Source of the DNA: Orychophragmus violaceus
Taxonomy: Eukaryota; Streptophyta; Magnoliopsida; Brassicales; Brassicaceae
Reading direction: 5' to 3'
Assembly: GCA_030180135.1 (NCBI GenBank)
Contig: CM058236.1
Location: forward strand, 11,057,357 to 11,121,356
Length of the DNA: 64,000 nucleotides
Part shown: positions 21,991-32,969 of the stretch, in pieces
How positions within the stretch are numbered: position 1 is the first letter of the stretch
Layout: each line of letters starts with the position of its first letter
Made by a program: the position numbers and the translations under genes
The notes under the pieces: generated by a model
Seen by the model: only the letters and a program-made list of their open reading frames with translations
Database searches by the model: none
Told to the model about the DNA's origin: nothing

Positions 21991-24063
21991 CTTCTTCGGG
22001 ACCTTAGTTAGCAGAACATCACTAATATGCTGAGGAACTATTATCACCCAGTCTTTCAGATCATCATCTAGAGGCAACATATTGTTTAAGTACCTCTGCA
22101 CACAAGGATGATAAGGTGGATCATCAGAAGTTGGAATTTCTTCCAATTCTTCACCAATCCCTTCTAATTTCTTCAGCTCTTCAATCTCTTGCCTAATCAC
22201 TTCAGACACTGAGGAGTGTTGTCTAAAAATCTGTTCGTAGATCTCCTGTTGAGTAATATCAGAGGCTCCATTGAATAGGCGATCAAGCTCCAAGTCAGCA
22301 TCTATGCCATTATCATCCGACAGTTCTGTCTGTTCATGCCCTGCAACGACCGACACTAAGGGTGTATCGATCGTTGCCATCCCGACTGGTGTATCGATCG
22401 GCACAGATGTTGCATCGATCGACGCACTGCAGCAGATTTCACCCGAGCGTTTTTCACAAATATCCGAAAATTCTTGTTCTGTCACCAACTCAGCTGTACT
22501 TAGCTCAAATCTTTCGCCTAGGTGAGATCCATCATTAATGCACACAGACCAGGCCTTAAAATGAGTGTCTGCCACTCCTTTTCCCTTCAGTGACCTGGAC
22601 ATCTGGTTCACCTGAGTGTCCAACTGCTTCATGTGAGTGCTCAGAGACTCAAACTTCCCATTGAGGTCTTCATAGACAGCGTCCAACTTCTTGTTGCAGT
22701 CCACAGAAATCTTAGTCTGACTCTCAATCAGTTGTTCCATCATAGCCTCCATTTTGCTCTCATGGGCTGTAGGTGCAGGAGGAGTCTGATAGGATGTAGA
22801 TCCATAGGTTCTCTGAGTACCTTGTCCATAGGTCTTCTGAAAACCACCAGTCTGTCCTCCATTGGAGAATCTGTTCCCCTGTGGATTACTAAATCTATTA
22901 CCTTGGAAACCAGAACCTCCTATGAAATTCACATCTTCTTCCTGAGTTTCCTCCTCAGTCTGAATCACCTCTACGTCTTGGGCAAAGTGGACAGCTGTCT
23001 TACTTGTCAGGAGATTGTAGACTGTGTCCAATCTGGATCTTATATTAGCTATATCAGAATTCTCTACAGTTCCACCAGATTTCTTCCTCCTTTCATCCAT
23101 TGTCTTGCAACTGTTGCTGCCAATCAGGTTCTCAATCAACTGTTTAGCTTGTGTAGGAGTCCTGGTGTTGAAATTAGCATTACTGGAATTATCCAGCGCA
23201 GTGTGATAAGGGAGATCTATGCCTCTGAAGAAGATATCAATCAGTTGTACTTCTGTGAATCCATGGTGTGGACAGTCACGCTGATACTGCTTAAATCTCA
23301 TCCAGGCAGTCTTTAAGGGCTCCACAGCTCCTTGGGAAAAAGTGAGTATGTCCTGTCTGGACTGATCCGAGCGCGCATCATCATAAAAGTGACGCAGGAA
23401 CTCACTCTTTAAGGCTGCCCAAGTAGTATACTGACCAGGTGCCAGTTGTCTCAGCCATGCACTAGCGTCTCCAGCAAGACTGTGCGGAAAAAGCTTAAGG
23501 AACAGATAGTCCGGGCATACTCCTTCATACTTCATGCCAGTGACTATTTCCTCAAACTTGTCAATGTGATCCATAGGCTGCTCTGCTTGAAGACCATGAA
23601 AAGCAATCTGTCTCATCAGCTGGTAGTAGATGGTCTTTACCTCAAAATCATTCCTCTCAAAAACAGGAAGCACTAGAGCTGCTTGGTTTGCATGAAACTC
23701 ATCAGGTCTGTTGTAGTCAGCTAGTGTCCTCTCATGAACCACCATCTCTCTACCTTGGGCCTGTCCTTGACCCTGGTTTTGGTTCAGCTCCTGTTCCTGT
23801 TGCTCAGGAGGATCAGGGATGACATTCCATTCAGCATCAACCCGATGCCCGGCAGCATTGTACGGGTTGTTATCTTGGTCCCTCAGGGTACCTTCAGCAT
23901 CTGGTATCAAGATTAGACGTTCTCGTACCATTCTCTCTCTCTTTTCTCTTCTGATAGTCCTTTCTAGACGTCCAAGTTCCTCTAGTCCGAGATTAAGCAA
24001 GCTCGAGTTCGGATTACTTCGAGTTTTCTGCGTTGGCATAAACTGTCTGTAATCGTCCATCAA
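21898..24063 (-). CDS. Athila gag protein
   Basis: A 721-aa ORF starts with MMDDYRQFMPTQKTRSNP and carries the retrotransposon gag domain at about residues 165-320 (HIDKFEEIV, LFPHSLAGDASAWL, EFLRHFYDDARS). A QG-rich linker and a coiled coil near residues 440-490 follow. Its last 30 or so residues are out of frame because of the shift near 21960. It probably makes the structural capsid protein and is otherwise open. Several TCGATCGA-type motifs lie inside the coding sequence (about 22340-22430). The product could act in trans with other Athila proteins; that is inference. Confidence 0.82.
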   Translation of the reverse strand: MMDDYRQFMPTQKTRSNPNSSLLNLGLEELGRLERTIRREKRERMVRERLILIPDAEGTLRDQDNNPYNAAGHRVDAEWNVIPDPPEQQEQELNQNQGQGQAQGREMVVHERTLADYNRPDEFHANQAALVLPVFERNDFEVKTIYYQLMRQIAFHGLQAEQPMDHIDKFEEIVTGMKYEGVCPDYLFLKLFPHSLAGDASAWLRQLAPGQYTTWAALKSEFLRHFYDDARSDQSRQDILTFSQGAVEPLKTAWMRFKQYQRDCPHHGFTEVQLIDIFFRGIDLPYHTALDNSSNANFNTRTPTQAKQLIENLIGSNSCKTMDERRKKSGGTVENSDIANIRSRLDTVYNLLTSKTAVHFAQDVEVIQTEEETQEEDVNFIGGSGFQGNRFSNPQGNRFSNGGQTGGFQKTYGQGTQRTYGSTSYQTPPAPTAHESKMEAMMEQLIESQTKISVDCNKKLDAVYEDLNGKFESLSTHMKQLDTQVNQMSRSLKGKGVADTHFKAWSVCINDGSHLGERFELSTAELVTEQEFSDICEKRSGEICCSASIDATSVPIDTPVGMATIDTPLVSVVAGHEQTELSDDNGIDADLELDRLFNGASDITQQEIYEQIFRQHSSVSEVIRQEIEELKKLEGIGEELEEIPTSDDPPYHPCVQRYLNNMLPLDDDLKDWVIIVPQHISDVLLTKVPKKLPDPESLCWIVLSLRIVLDALCVIYELLKV

Positions 24064-24307
24064 CGATCGATGCTATCAGTGCAACGATCGATTCAATCTC
24101 AGAATCGCCTAGTGACGATCGACGCAAGGGATGCAACGATCGACGCAAGGCGAAAGTCGTACCTGCGACAGAAAGAAACAGAGAAAAAGTTAGCAGAATA
24201 TAAAAACAAAACGAAAAAGCAAAAACAAAAAGAAAAATTTCTAGTAAAAACCCTAAGTTCGGTCCTATCGAAGACTCTAAGAGTCCCCGGCAACGGCGCC
24301 AAAAACT
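24064..24307 (-). promoter_or_regulatory. Athila leader and primer-binding site
   Basis: On the minus strand 24301-24284 reads TGGCGCCGTTGCCGGGGA, complementary to the 3' end of plant tRNA-Asp and the usual Athila primer site, six bases from the LTR. The short leader to gag holds four more copies of the cgatcg motif. Confidence 0.85.
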
Positions 24308-25505
24308 TGATAGGTTCTAAGTTTTACCCTATTCTAAACTGCAAGTGAACAGCAATGTGAAAGTAGTATATAGGGTTATCGAATCCACAGGGACACTTGG
24401 TCTCAATAGATCAGAACAGTAGAGACTAATACTAGAAAGAAAGCAATGTAATTGAATTAAAAGCGGTGCGAGAAAGTAAATCAGTAGCAGAGATTAACGG
24501 TTGTGGAAGCAATAAACTAAAAGCGTCAAGCCTAGGGTATTCTCAGGAAATCAGACAAGCAGACAGTTCATTCAGCAAGGATCTAATTAAGCACAGTTCT
24601 AGAACTCAAAACACAGATATAGAATTAACCAAATTCCTTTGCGATAATTCTCTAAGTCTAAGTGCAGCAAACCAAACTTTCGTTTGCGAGAACTAACAGA
24701 TTAAACTAGCATTAATCCCAAGTTTGATATGTTCACAATTATCCTAAACCAAACTTCCGTTTGCGCAAAGTTTAATTGCCCAATTTAATTAGTTCAGATT
24801 CCTAAACCCCACTTCCGTGACGTATTTAGCAACCTAAGATCTAGATTCTAATTGATCAGGTTAGAACTAGCTTTAAGCACAATTAAATTGAAGAACAGAT
24901 ATAGTTTGAATCCTTAACTGAATTTGAACAAGTCTAGCAAGTCATGAAATCCTATGTGAGAAACCCTAAACCTAACAAGGAATCTACTCAGACATAGATA
25001 ATGAAAACATGATCATATGATGAATAAATTGCATAAAAGAATAAGAGTAAAAGGGGTTCGAAATCTTCTCCAAATACAGATGAAGTAATAGGTTCAGATC
25101 AGCCCCAAAAGCTCTAAAAATCCTCTGCTCTTAATTATGAAAGTGTATCTAATAAAAACAACTAAAACTTGATTATATAGGTATAATCTCGGCCAAGGGC
25201 TTCTTTGTAAATATCAGGAACTTCTGGATCAAAGTGCAATATCTTGATTCTTCTAAACCGCCGAGTTTTGGCCCATCTCGCTGGTGCATCGACCGTTGCA
25301 GGTGTGCAACGATCGACACCTTTCTCTGTTTCGGACAGTGAACTCTATCTCTCGGCCAATCACTCCAAAAATCTCCAAAATGCTCCATTATCTCCAATTT
25401 AGCTCCAAACCTGATTATACCTGTAAAAGACTCTAAAAGAACACAAAAGACACTAAAAACACAACTATATCATGACATAAAACCAGTAAAAACCATGATA
25501 TATCA
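24308..25505 (-). repeat. Athila 5' LTR
   Basis: 1198 bp partner of 10992-12189, about 11 differences by eye. It ends tatatca at 25505, directly before the actac duplication. Confidence 0.92.
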
Positions 25506-25867
25506 ACTACACACCTACCGAAGTCACTCAGTAGGTTAACACCATAACCAGAACCACTACCTGAAGGTACGTGAAACCGATCAGGAACTACCCGAGGATC
25601 CAATCGGGAAGGAAGTAACGGAATGCCATCACTAGACTTGCGGGATCTAACGCTCCCTATAGAGACTTATCAACAATAACATAAACAATCAGACTCACTG
25701 GAACTCTATCACACAAGACCAACAAGGTCAAACAGAAACACTATCTCAACCCCAATACCCGATATATCCCGCAAGTCTTAGTACCATTAATCAACACATC
25801 TCGACCTATCAAGTCTAACACCAGACTTACCTGATTCCGTACCGGAGTAAGTATCCATAACAGTATA

Positions 25868-26050
25868 TCCGGCCCAACACCGGAGTAGATAATCACACAC
25901 ACACACAATCGACAGTCTATCCGGCCCAACACCGGAGTAGATAATCACACACAGATACACACACAATCAACAGTCTACCAGACCCAACACCGGAGTAGAC
26001 AAACAATCACACAATCAACGTCTATTCAGCCTAGCACCGGAGTATACAAA
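25868..26050. repeat. Tandem repeat of about 52-58 bp within the long solo LTR
   Basis: Four imperfect units, each with cccaacaccggagtaga or a close variant (near 25872, 25924, 25983 and 26030), separated by CA-rich spacers and cagtctat/cgtctatt words. Beyond them, three related segments with agtaaacttactaa (near 26165, 26250 and 26355) form a looser series. Confidence 0.75.
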
Positions 26051-29000
26051 CAAAAAAGCTTCAATAATCACACAAAACCACTCAAACAATTACTTAAATT
26101 TAATTAGTCTCTTAATCTTTAGCTTAAATCCTAGTTCATTTTCATCCGCTACTTTGGGATTAGTAAAATTACTAACCCCGTAGCCCCAATTCAACTTATC
26201 TTAATTTCAATGTTTTAATTACCCAATTATCTTACCGCTAGATTGGATCTAGTAAACTTACTAACTCCCTAGACGGCTCAACCCTAGATTATGTCTTTTT
26301 AAATTCCTTTTTCAAGAGTTCTATGTATTAATTACCACAAATCCGCCAGATTGAGATTCGTAAACTTACTAATCTTCTGACGTCCCAATAATTCATAATT
26401 AATTACTTAACCCAACTCGGTTATCATAATCTAAGGTTCGTTATGTGTTTTAACCGTATTTAATTAACTCATAATTTTCGGTATATAGATTCATTTAGTT
26501 ACGCTGTTATAATATTTATATATATATATATATGCATATACGTCCAAGCATGTTGTTCTACATGAATGCAACAATCAACCATGCAATCAATCAATCAACG
26601 ATAAATGTTATCCAATATGCCATGAATTATTTCATATATGTTTTAATCAATTAACCGAGTTATTCAATCAGCCAAACCTTTCTTCAAAATTCAATTATAG
26701 GTATGCATTCCTATGAGGCTACAGTTTCATAATTTCAGGTTCTACATGATTCTATCCTAAATGCAACATGCAACGGTTTAGCCAACTCACAGTGATATCG
26801 TGACGACGGATGGACGGATGAAGGAACCCACGAGACCCCAAACTTAACCCGATACTAACCTTCCCTGAACCGTTGACTATCATTGCCCCGAGATTTAACC
26901 ATAGCTTACCAGACTTTGACCCGAGCATTGACCACTAGTTCACCTCAAGCTTGACCCGAGGTTTGACTGCGCGTTGACCCAAACTAATGAACCAGCGAGT
27001 GGTGGTGACCGGCGGCGAGGACTCCGACTGTTGAGCGGCGGTTGATGGCGTTGATCAGCTTGACCACAAGGTTAACCGGCTGGAACCCAGGGTTAGTCGA
27101 CTTGACCGGTTTACTAATAAACGTCCGGCGAGAGATTTGGCGTTGACCGGCGACGCCGAGAGTGAACCGGCAACGGGTGACTGGCGTTGACCGGTTCAAC
27201 CAAGAGCTGATCGGCGGTTGACCTGTGGAGAGATAAGATCGCTGGCGTGTCTCCGGTGAGATTATCTGGTAATAGAAGTGAACCGGCGAGGAGAAGAAGA
27301 TCACAGCGAGAAGATGGCTGTCGGCGAGAGCTTCTCCGGCGGTGAACAGATCTGAAGACTTCTCCAGTGAAGGAGAAGAAGTCAGGTGAGTGAGTAGAAA
27401 TGACTTATAGGAAGAACGGCGGAGAGAGCGGTGGAGACGGCGGTTTTTGGTGACAACTTTGGCGGTCCTCTGGCGTCACTTCCGGCAACGGCGAGATTTT
27501 TTCTGGCGTGATAAAGGCGGTTTAAGGGGCTAAATACAAGGATTAATGAGCTATGGATAATTTATGGGTTTTAGTATCAAGAGCTCAAAAAATATCAATA
27601 ACTTGGTGAGAAAGTTATTTACTCAAAGGAGGAGGAGAGATGAAGGTGGTGGTCAGTGAGTGATAAGGAGGAAGAAAGGAGAGTGTTTTGTGTGTTGTTT
27701 GCTTGGTGGTGATGAAAAATGCCCTTTTTTATACTTGAAAAGTTCATGAATAAAAAAATGGTGCATTGAATCTTATGGACTAAGGGAGATGAATTTTTGT
27801 AACTTCTTGACACCTAGGGGTTTATGTGTCTTCACTAAATGAAAGAGCTGGAGATTCATTGGATATTAACAAGGGTAAGGGAGATAAATTTATGAGCAAG
27901 TGACACATATGTGCTAGGTGTCATCGCCAAGGTGAGAGGAGAAGGTGAGTTGAATCTTCCATCCCACACATTGAACTTGAATTTTTATTCAATGAATATT
28001 GATAATCTCTTGAAACATGTTGGGGCAGGTGGCAGCTCCAGGTTTGTTTCTAAAAGGTTAATTGAACTTGAATCCCAAATTCATGCACTAGTCACGTGGC
28101 CAATTGGCGAGTGCGATGTGGCACAAACGATCCCGAGTCGAACTTTCTGATACTTTCCAAAAACTTTGAAACGGTTTCAAAACCTCATTTTTATTGTTCC
28201 AAATCTACAAAATTAATTTTCCCGATTTATTCGGTCCATTCCATTCTTCCTCAGCTCCCAAAACATCAAGTAGGTATTTTCGTCTTTTGTCGGTTTCCAC
28301 TCCGACAGTTCGTAAAACCTTCTAAAAATTTGATTTCGGCAATTCTGTCTTCTAAGTAATTTTTAATAAAAAGAAGATTACTTGGCCCGTCATAACTTCC
28401 CGACTTCATTTTTGGTAAAATTACCAAAATGCCCTTATGCTCCCAAAACTGCAAAAATGACCTCTGCTGACTTTCTGTTGACTTGAAATCTGTCCGTTGA
28501 CGTTATCTTAAGACAGGGTATTACAGTGTCGTCATCAGAGGATGAATCACGAAGTCGGCAAAGTACTCATGGGAGCACGTCGTCGGACTTGAAAAGTCTT
28601 TCGGGTTACACGGCGACGAATGAACTTGAGCGTCGTCATGAGTTAGCTCAGTTTGTGGGTGCCGTGGAAAGCTCAGGTCGAAACGAATTCAAAATTCCCC
28701 AGCTAAGGGATTCTGATTCGGACAACTTACAAAAAAATGAAAATGATGTCGACATGAACGACGCCGAAAAGAATGAGACTGTGATTATTCCTATTGAGGA
28801 CAACAATGCGGCAATCGTTCCTGTCGAGGAGGAATTAATTATCAGCTGCCCCAAGGGAGTTGTTTGATGACGTCCTCGCAATGTGGTCAAAAGAAAGATG
28901 GTTCAGATTTGCGCTTGCGGATTGAGGTGTCGATCCAAGGATCAATTTCATCTTTCTTGAGCCGATAGATCGGCCATGGACTCTGCCTCCGGGCTACATT

Positions 29001-31191
29001 TGTTTGAATGAGCCCTATTTCCTCAACACCGGTGGCTGCCGACTTTGGTTTCCTCTTCCTGATCTCCTCGTCTCATATTACGCTCGGCGCGACATTACCA
29101 TCCCATGGCTCTCAGCAACGGCCATTCGTCATATGGTGGGGCTCCTAGTCCTTGTCGCGGAATGTGACATCACGATAGACCTTATAACGTTCGAGGAGAT
29201 GACATCCATCAGTCACATGACGAATACCAGCCCGTGGTGTTTTTCCGTTAAGATGAGACCAGATCATGGAGTGATTTTGGGTCAAACGAGGAAAGTTCAT
29301 CAATGGCAGAGAAGTTACTTTTATGCCGAGATAACATCTTTGGTCGTTCCTGACCCGCACAGGGAGTTTAGGTCTACATGGAACACTAACATTGGTAGAG
29401 ATTGTTCCTAACTCCTTTGTCGTGTTATTCATCTATTTATTTTCCTTTTTCAGTGTGTCATCCTTTTTACGTACAAGTCGTATCCAAATAATTTCTTCTC
29501 TATCGTCGAAGTTATCAGAACTCTAAGTCACCGCAAGTGGAAACAAATCGATTGTGAGTGCATTAACCGATCTCGTCCAAATATTAGTAAAGGTATGGAC
29601 GACATTTCTTTCATTCCCTGACTTTCTTGTCGTGTTTAACTCGTTGTTTCTTTTGTAGTCGATTGGGATACGTTCGAAACCGTCGACCTATCTAACTTGA
29701 AAATTGTAAAGATGAGGAAAATCAAACTCGACTATGCTCAGAAGCTAAGTATCAAAACGTCTGCCGCGAAGGATTCATCGACAGAGAAGCTAGAGGATAT
29801 TCTTCCAAGAGCCCAAGGGGGAGTTGTCAACTTGCCAGCCAATATGAAGCCATCTTCTGATTCCTTGAAGAAGAAGAGAAAGAAGGAAAGTACTGAGAAC
29901 GAAAGGTCCACGGCTTCTGATTTAGCCCCGTCAAAGAAGCGGTCGGCTACCAAGAAACCCAATAGGTAAAGCTCTTCAGAGAAGATAGCTGTTGAAGATC
30001 CAGCGAAGAAGAAGGTTGTTGGATCTTCCAAGGAGGCTGTCGTGGTTTCATCGCAGAACGAAGGTAAAGCGGCAGGGAAGCAACCCTCGGTTCATGACTT
30101 CTCGCACAAATACGAGAGTCAATATCCTTTTGTGAACGATGGTCGAGCTTGCTTCAATCTTCTAACTAACATTAGAGGTTTGGCAAGGGAGTGGCCGTCT
30201 TTGAAAGATGTCTCTGTTCCAGAACTGTTCATTGAGCTCAAACACAGTGAGGCCCCAATAAATTTTAATCTTCTCCTCTTCCTAATACTTTAGTTTGTTC
30301 CTGATGATTCGTTGTCTTTCAGGTTATGAAGGCATCAAACCGGGTAATTTTGGAGTACGCTGAAAAGATCAGGAAGTCCCTCTTGGAAGTGAGGAAGAGG
30401 GATGTGGCGCTGCAGAAGTTGAAAGAGAGGATTGAGGAACTCGTGAAAGTCGTAGATGAGATGAAGGCTGATCGAGTTAATATTTTAGAAAAGTTGCTCG
30501 ATTCTAGAAAAAGGCGATTGCCAATTACGAGAAGCACGAGGCCGAAGATAAACGTGTTCGAGGTCTTTGTGAGCTCGTTTTGAAAGATAGGCATCGCATC
30601 AAAGCCGAGATGAGGGCGAAGACTCAATCCTACTTTGATATGTTCCGGCAGTATGTCGAGGAGCAAGAGAGGGTGAAGCTCAAGGATGTTGAGCAAGGTC
30701 AGATTAGTGGCAGCAAGAGTTGCTTAGAGAAGCTGATCAAGAAGGGGTGGCGATTCCTCAGGCAGTGATGGATCAATTGACAGAGGACGAGAAGAAGATC
30801 GATCTAGAGCTTGACGAGTTTGATGTTCTTGAGAAATATGACTTGAAATTTACTCTCTCGCCGATCAAACACCCCCTAATCTCGCGTCGCCGTGACTCTC
30901 CGGCTCATGTTCCTCGAAACGGCTCATGTTCCTCGAAACATCGAGGAGATCAGAATGAACAAAGGAGTGATTTATCCTGATCCTCTTAATGATCCATCCT
31001 TTTAACCTTTGATGGTTGAGAATTCTGGTGGTACAGTGGCCGAGACCGCTCAAGATCAGGTTGAACCGTCGACCCAAGTTCAGGAACGAACAGAGGACGA
31101 GTTCCAACAGACTGAGCGTTATGAGATGGTTGACGGACATGATCAGGCAAAGAAGCAGTCTGAGGGGGAGGATGATGCCGTCGTAACTTAA

Positions 31192-32279
31192 TCTTTGTAT
31201 TTCCTGTTTGTAATTTAATATTTTTGCTATGTATCTGAACATCTTCTCCATTTTAAGGAGATTTTTTTGTTAACGGAAGTAATTTTCATTTCCTATTATT
31301 TCATGGAAAGTGTGTTTTCTTTTTCCTTAGTTAAATTGATCTCTCAACATAGAAAATAAATTTTTCCTTAGATCTACTTGATTTGTGTTAAATTGGACTA
31401 TTCTACAGGATCTTTAGTGATCTCGTCTAACACAAAGTTAAGCAATTTTTTAGAGAAGGTTGGCATATGATACATCTTAACTATGAGGCTTACGTTTTAC
31501 CTAACCTTAGTTGCAAGACTTATATGTGCTCCGCTATTCCGTTCTAAAGACGAGATGAATGTGCAAGGCTTGAGTGCTCGGTTTATATTTATTATCGCCC
31601 ATCTCAGAGAACATACGAGTAAGTTCCCGGTTTTTAAAGTGCGAGACCGATCTCGGCTTTTCCTTACCGTGATTTTTTTAGCATTCAATTCAGTTTTCAG
31701 GCTGACATGCATCTCATCATGTAGGGAAGACCATACTCCTGGCCAGGGAGCATGATGCTAATTTTATGCGAGTTTTATTGTGTACTTGGCTTACAGTCGA
31801 GGCGTGTGTTGCTCAACTTTTGCGAACTAAGGAGCTCGGATTTACGACAATTCATTGTAGGGTTAGAGGTAAATTGAACTCGGCATAGAGTTAAAGAATA
31901 GCTGAAATTGGCATAGAGTTAAGGAATAAATAAAAACTCGGCATAGAGTTGAAGAATAACTAAATCTGGCATAATGTATAAAATATGATTTTATTAAGTT
32001 TGTGCCTGTGCCAATGAAGGCTGTCTACATTTCTTTTGAATAAGAATCACGTCACTCGTAGTTCCTTACAATGGTTGAGAGGGAGCGAGCTCGGCGTAGC
32101 GAACGTCTTCTATTTTTTTTGTTACTGTGCCGATGAAGGCTGCCAATGTACCCATTAGACGGGATCAAGCCACTCGTAGTTCTCTTTGGTTGTTGAAGGA
32201 GTTAAACAAGATGAAATAGGCGTCTAGTGATATTATTTTAGACTGGTTGAGTTCCATGATCGCGGAAGAGAATTGCCGT
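31192..32279. repeat. Tat-element spacer with short tandem repeats
   Basis: Noncoding sequence between the antisense ORF and the integrase remnant. At 31875-31975 a unit of about 33 bp (ctcggcatagagttaa, then gaataactaaa) is repeated about four times. At 32007-32060 and 32127-32185 a pair of related segments share tgccratgaaggctg and cactcgtagttc. Confidence 0.65.
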
Positions 32280-32900
32280 TCATCGATTCAAGCTTGTACA
32301 GACCGGGTTTGACGACTTTCGTGATTTTATAAGGTCCCTCCCAGCGTGCAACGATCTTGCCAGATCTCCATTCTTTCGTATTTTCATACACCTTTCGAAG
32401 GACATAATCACCAAGTTAAAAATGACGTCTGGTACAATTTTTTTGTAGTAGCGGGCGGCAAGTTGTTGATAGTTTTGAATGCGGAGTAAGGCTCGGTCTC
32501 GTTCTTCCTCGATCGTATCAAGGACATGAATGAGCATATGTTCGTTGATATTGACATATTGAGGCATAAGAGCACGGCGCATAGTGTATATGTTTGCTTC
32601 TGTCGGGACCATTGCTTCGATCCCCAAAGCTAGAGAAAACGGAGTGGCTCCGATTACGCGGCGAGGGGTATTTCTGTGTGACCAGAGGACCCCGTCAAGT
32701 TGATCGTCCCATACTCCTTTCTTTTTCTCCAATAGATTTTTGATGCCGTCAATGATAGTTTATAGTAGCCTCGGCTTGACCGTTTCCTTGAGGATAACGT
32801 GGGGTTGACTTGCTAAGTCGTATATCCCATCTCTTGCAAAATCCTTTAAACAAGTTGGATGTGAACTGAGATCCGTTGTCATAATGCTGCCTCAACTCAC
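32280..32900 (-). pseudogene. Tat-element integrase, C-terminal part
   Basis: Minus-strand reading gives the second half of a Ty3/Gypsy integrase core ([16 protein letters not shown], then [12 protein letters not shown]) at about 32885-32760. After stops comes the downstream region, with DDQLDGVLWSHRNTPRR and PFSLALGIEAMVPTE. The catalytic aspartates before DNG are lost in a deletion that joins this segment almost directly to gag. Confidence 0.75.
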
Positions 32901-32969
32901 AATCCTCGTTTTTGCTGGTTTGTTTCTCGGATCCGAACTTCTTGGCTAGGGCTAATTTTTCTAGTCCAC

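Larger units (their letters stand above)
10992..25505 (-). mobile_element. Athila-type Ty3/Gypsy element, pol deleted, with nested Copia
   Basis: Two LTRs of exactly 1198 bp (10992-12189 and 24308-25505) are flanked by a perfect 5-bp duplication, actac, at 10987-10991 and 25506-25510. In minus orientation: LTR, PBS matching tRNA-Asp, gag, protease remnant, long 3' noncoding part, polypurine tract, LTR. No reverse transcriptase, RNase H or integrase is present, so it depends on other copies for movement. About 11 differences between the LTRs by eye (0.9 percent) indicate a fairly young insertion. The gag type, the PBS and the word aagtgtgggggagt before the 3' LTR are typical of Athila. Confidence 0.9.
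10036..28525 (-). mobile_element. Long solo LTR with TGTAATRCCC ends (interrupted by an Athila element)
   Basis: The insert starts TGTAATGCCCC at 10036 and ends GGGTATTACA at 28525, a terminal inverted repeat of LTR type. Flanks gtgtt (10031-10035) and gtgtc (28526-28530) are a 5-bp target duplication with one change. Removing the Athila element and its duplication leaves about 3.97 kb (10036-10991 plus 25511-28525) with no gag or pol, so I read it as a solo LTR. On the minus strand a TATA-like tataaaaaagggc near 27735 is followed by a CT-rich leader, which suggests U3 at the right end. Very long LTRs with TGTAAYRCCC ends are known in Tekay/Del-type chromoviruses; that family name is a guess. 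A non-autonomous element without recognisable LTRs is the alternative. Confidence 0.65.
9983..31191 (+). pseudogene. Antisense ORF of the Tat element (Transposase_28-like), split by nested insertions
   Basis: The ORF starts at 9983 (MSLIRCSERKGKEVV) and is cut at 10035 by the next nested element. It resumes in frame at 28526 with an SSSEDESRSR stretch. The conserved core lies at about 28960-29400: PGYICLNEPYF, CRLWFPLPDLLVSYY, PWCFSVKM and WQRSYFYAEI. This matches the plant 'putative gypsy type transposon' family (Pfam Transposase_28). A lysine-rich, NLS-like region follows (KKKRKKES, PSKKRSATKK at 29870-29960), then VPELFIELKH and a coiled coil at 30330-30700. Introns of the usual GT-AG type appear near 29440-29660 and 30250-30322. 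Stop codons (for example at 28867 and 29967) and frameshifts break the frame. The function of the family is unknown. Confidence 0.7.

Noticed and set aside
25894..25970. CA-rich spaced repeats resembling a CRISPR array
   Set aside because: Only four imperfect units, variable unit length, no unique spacers, in a plant LTR.
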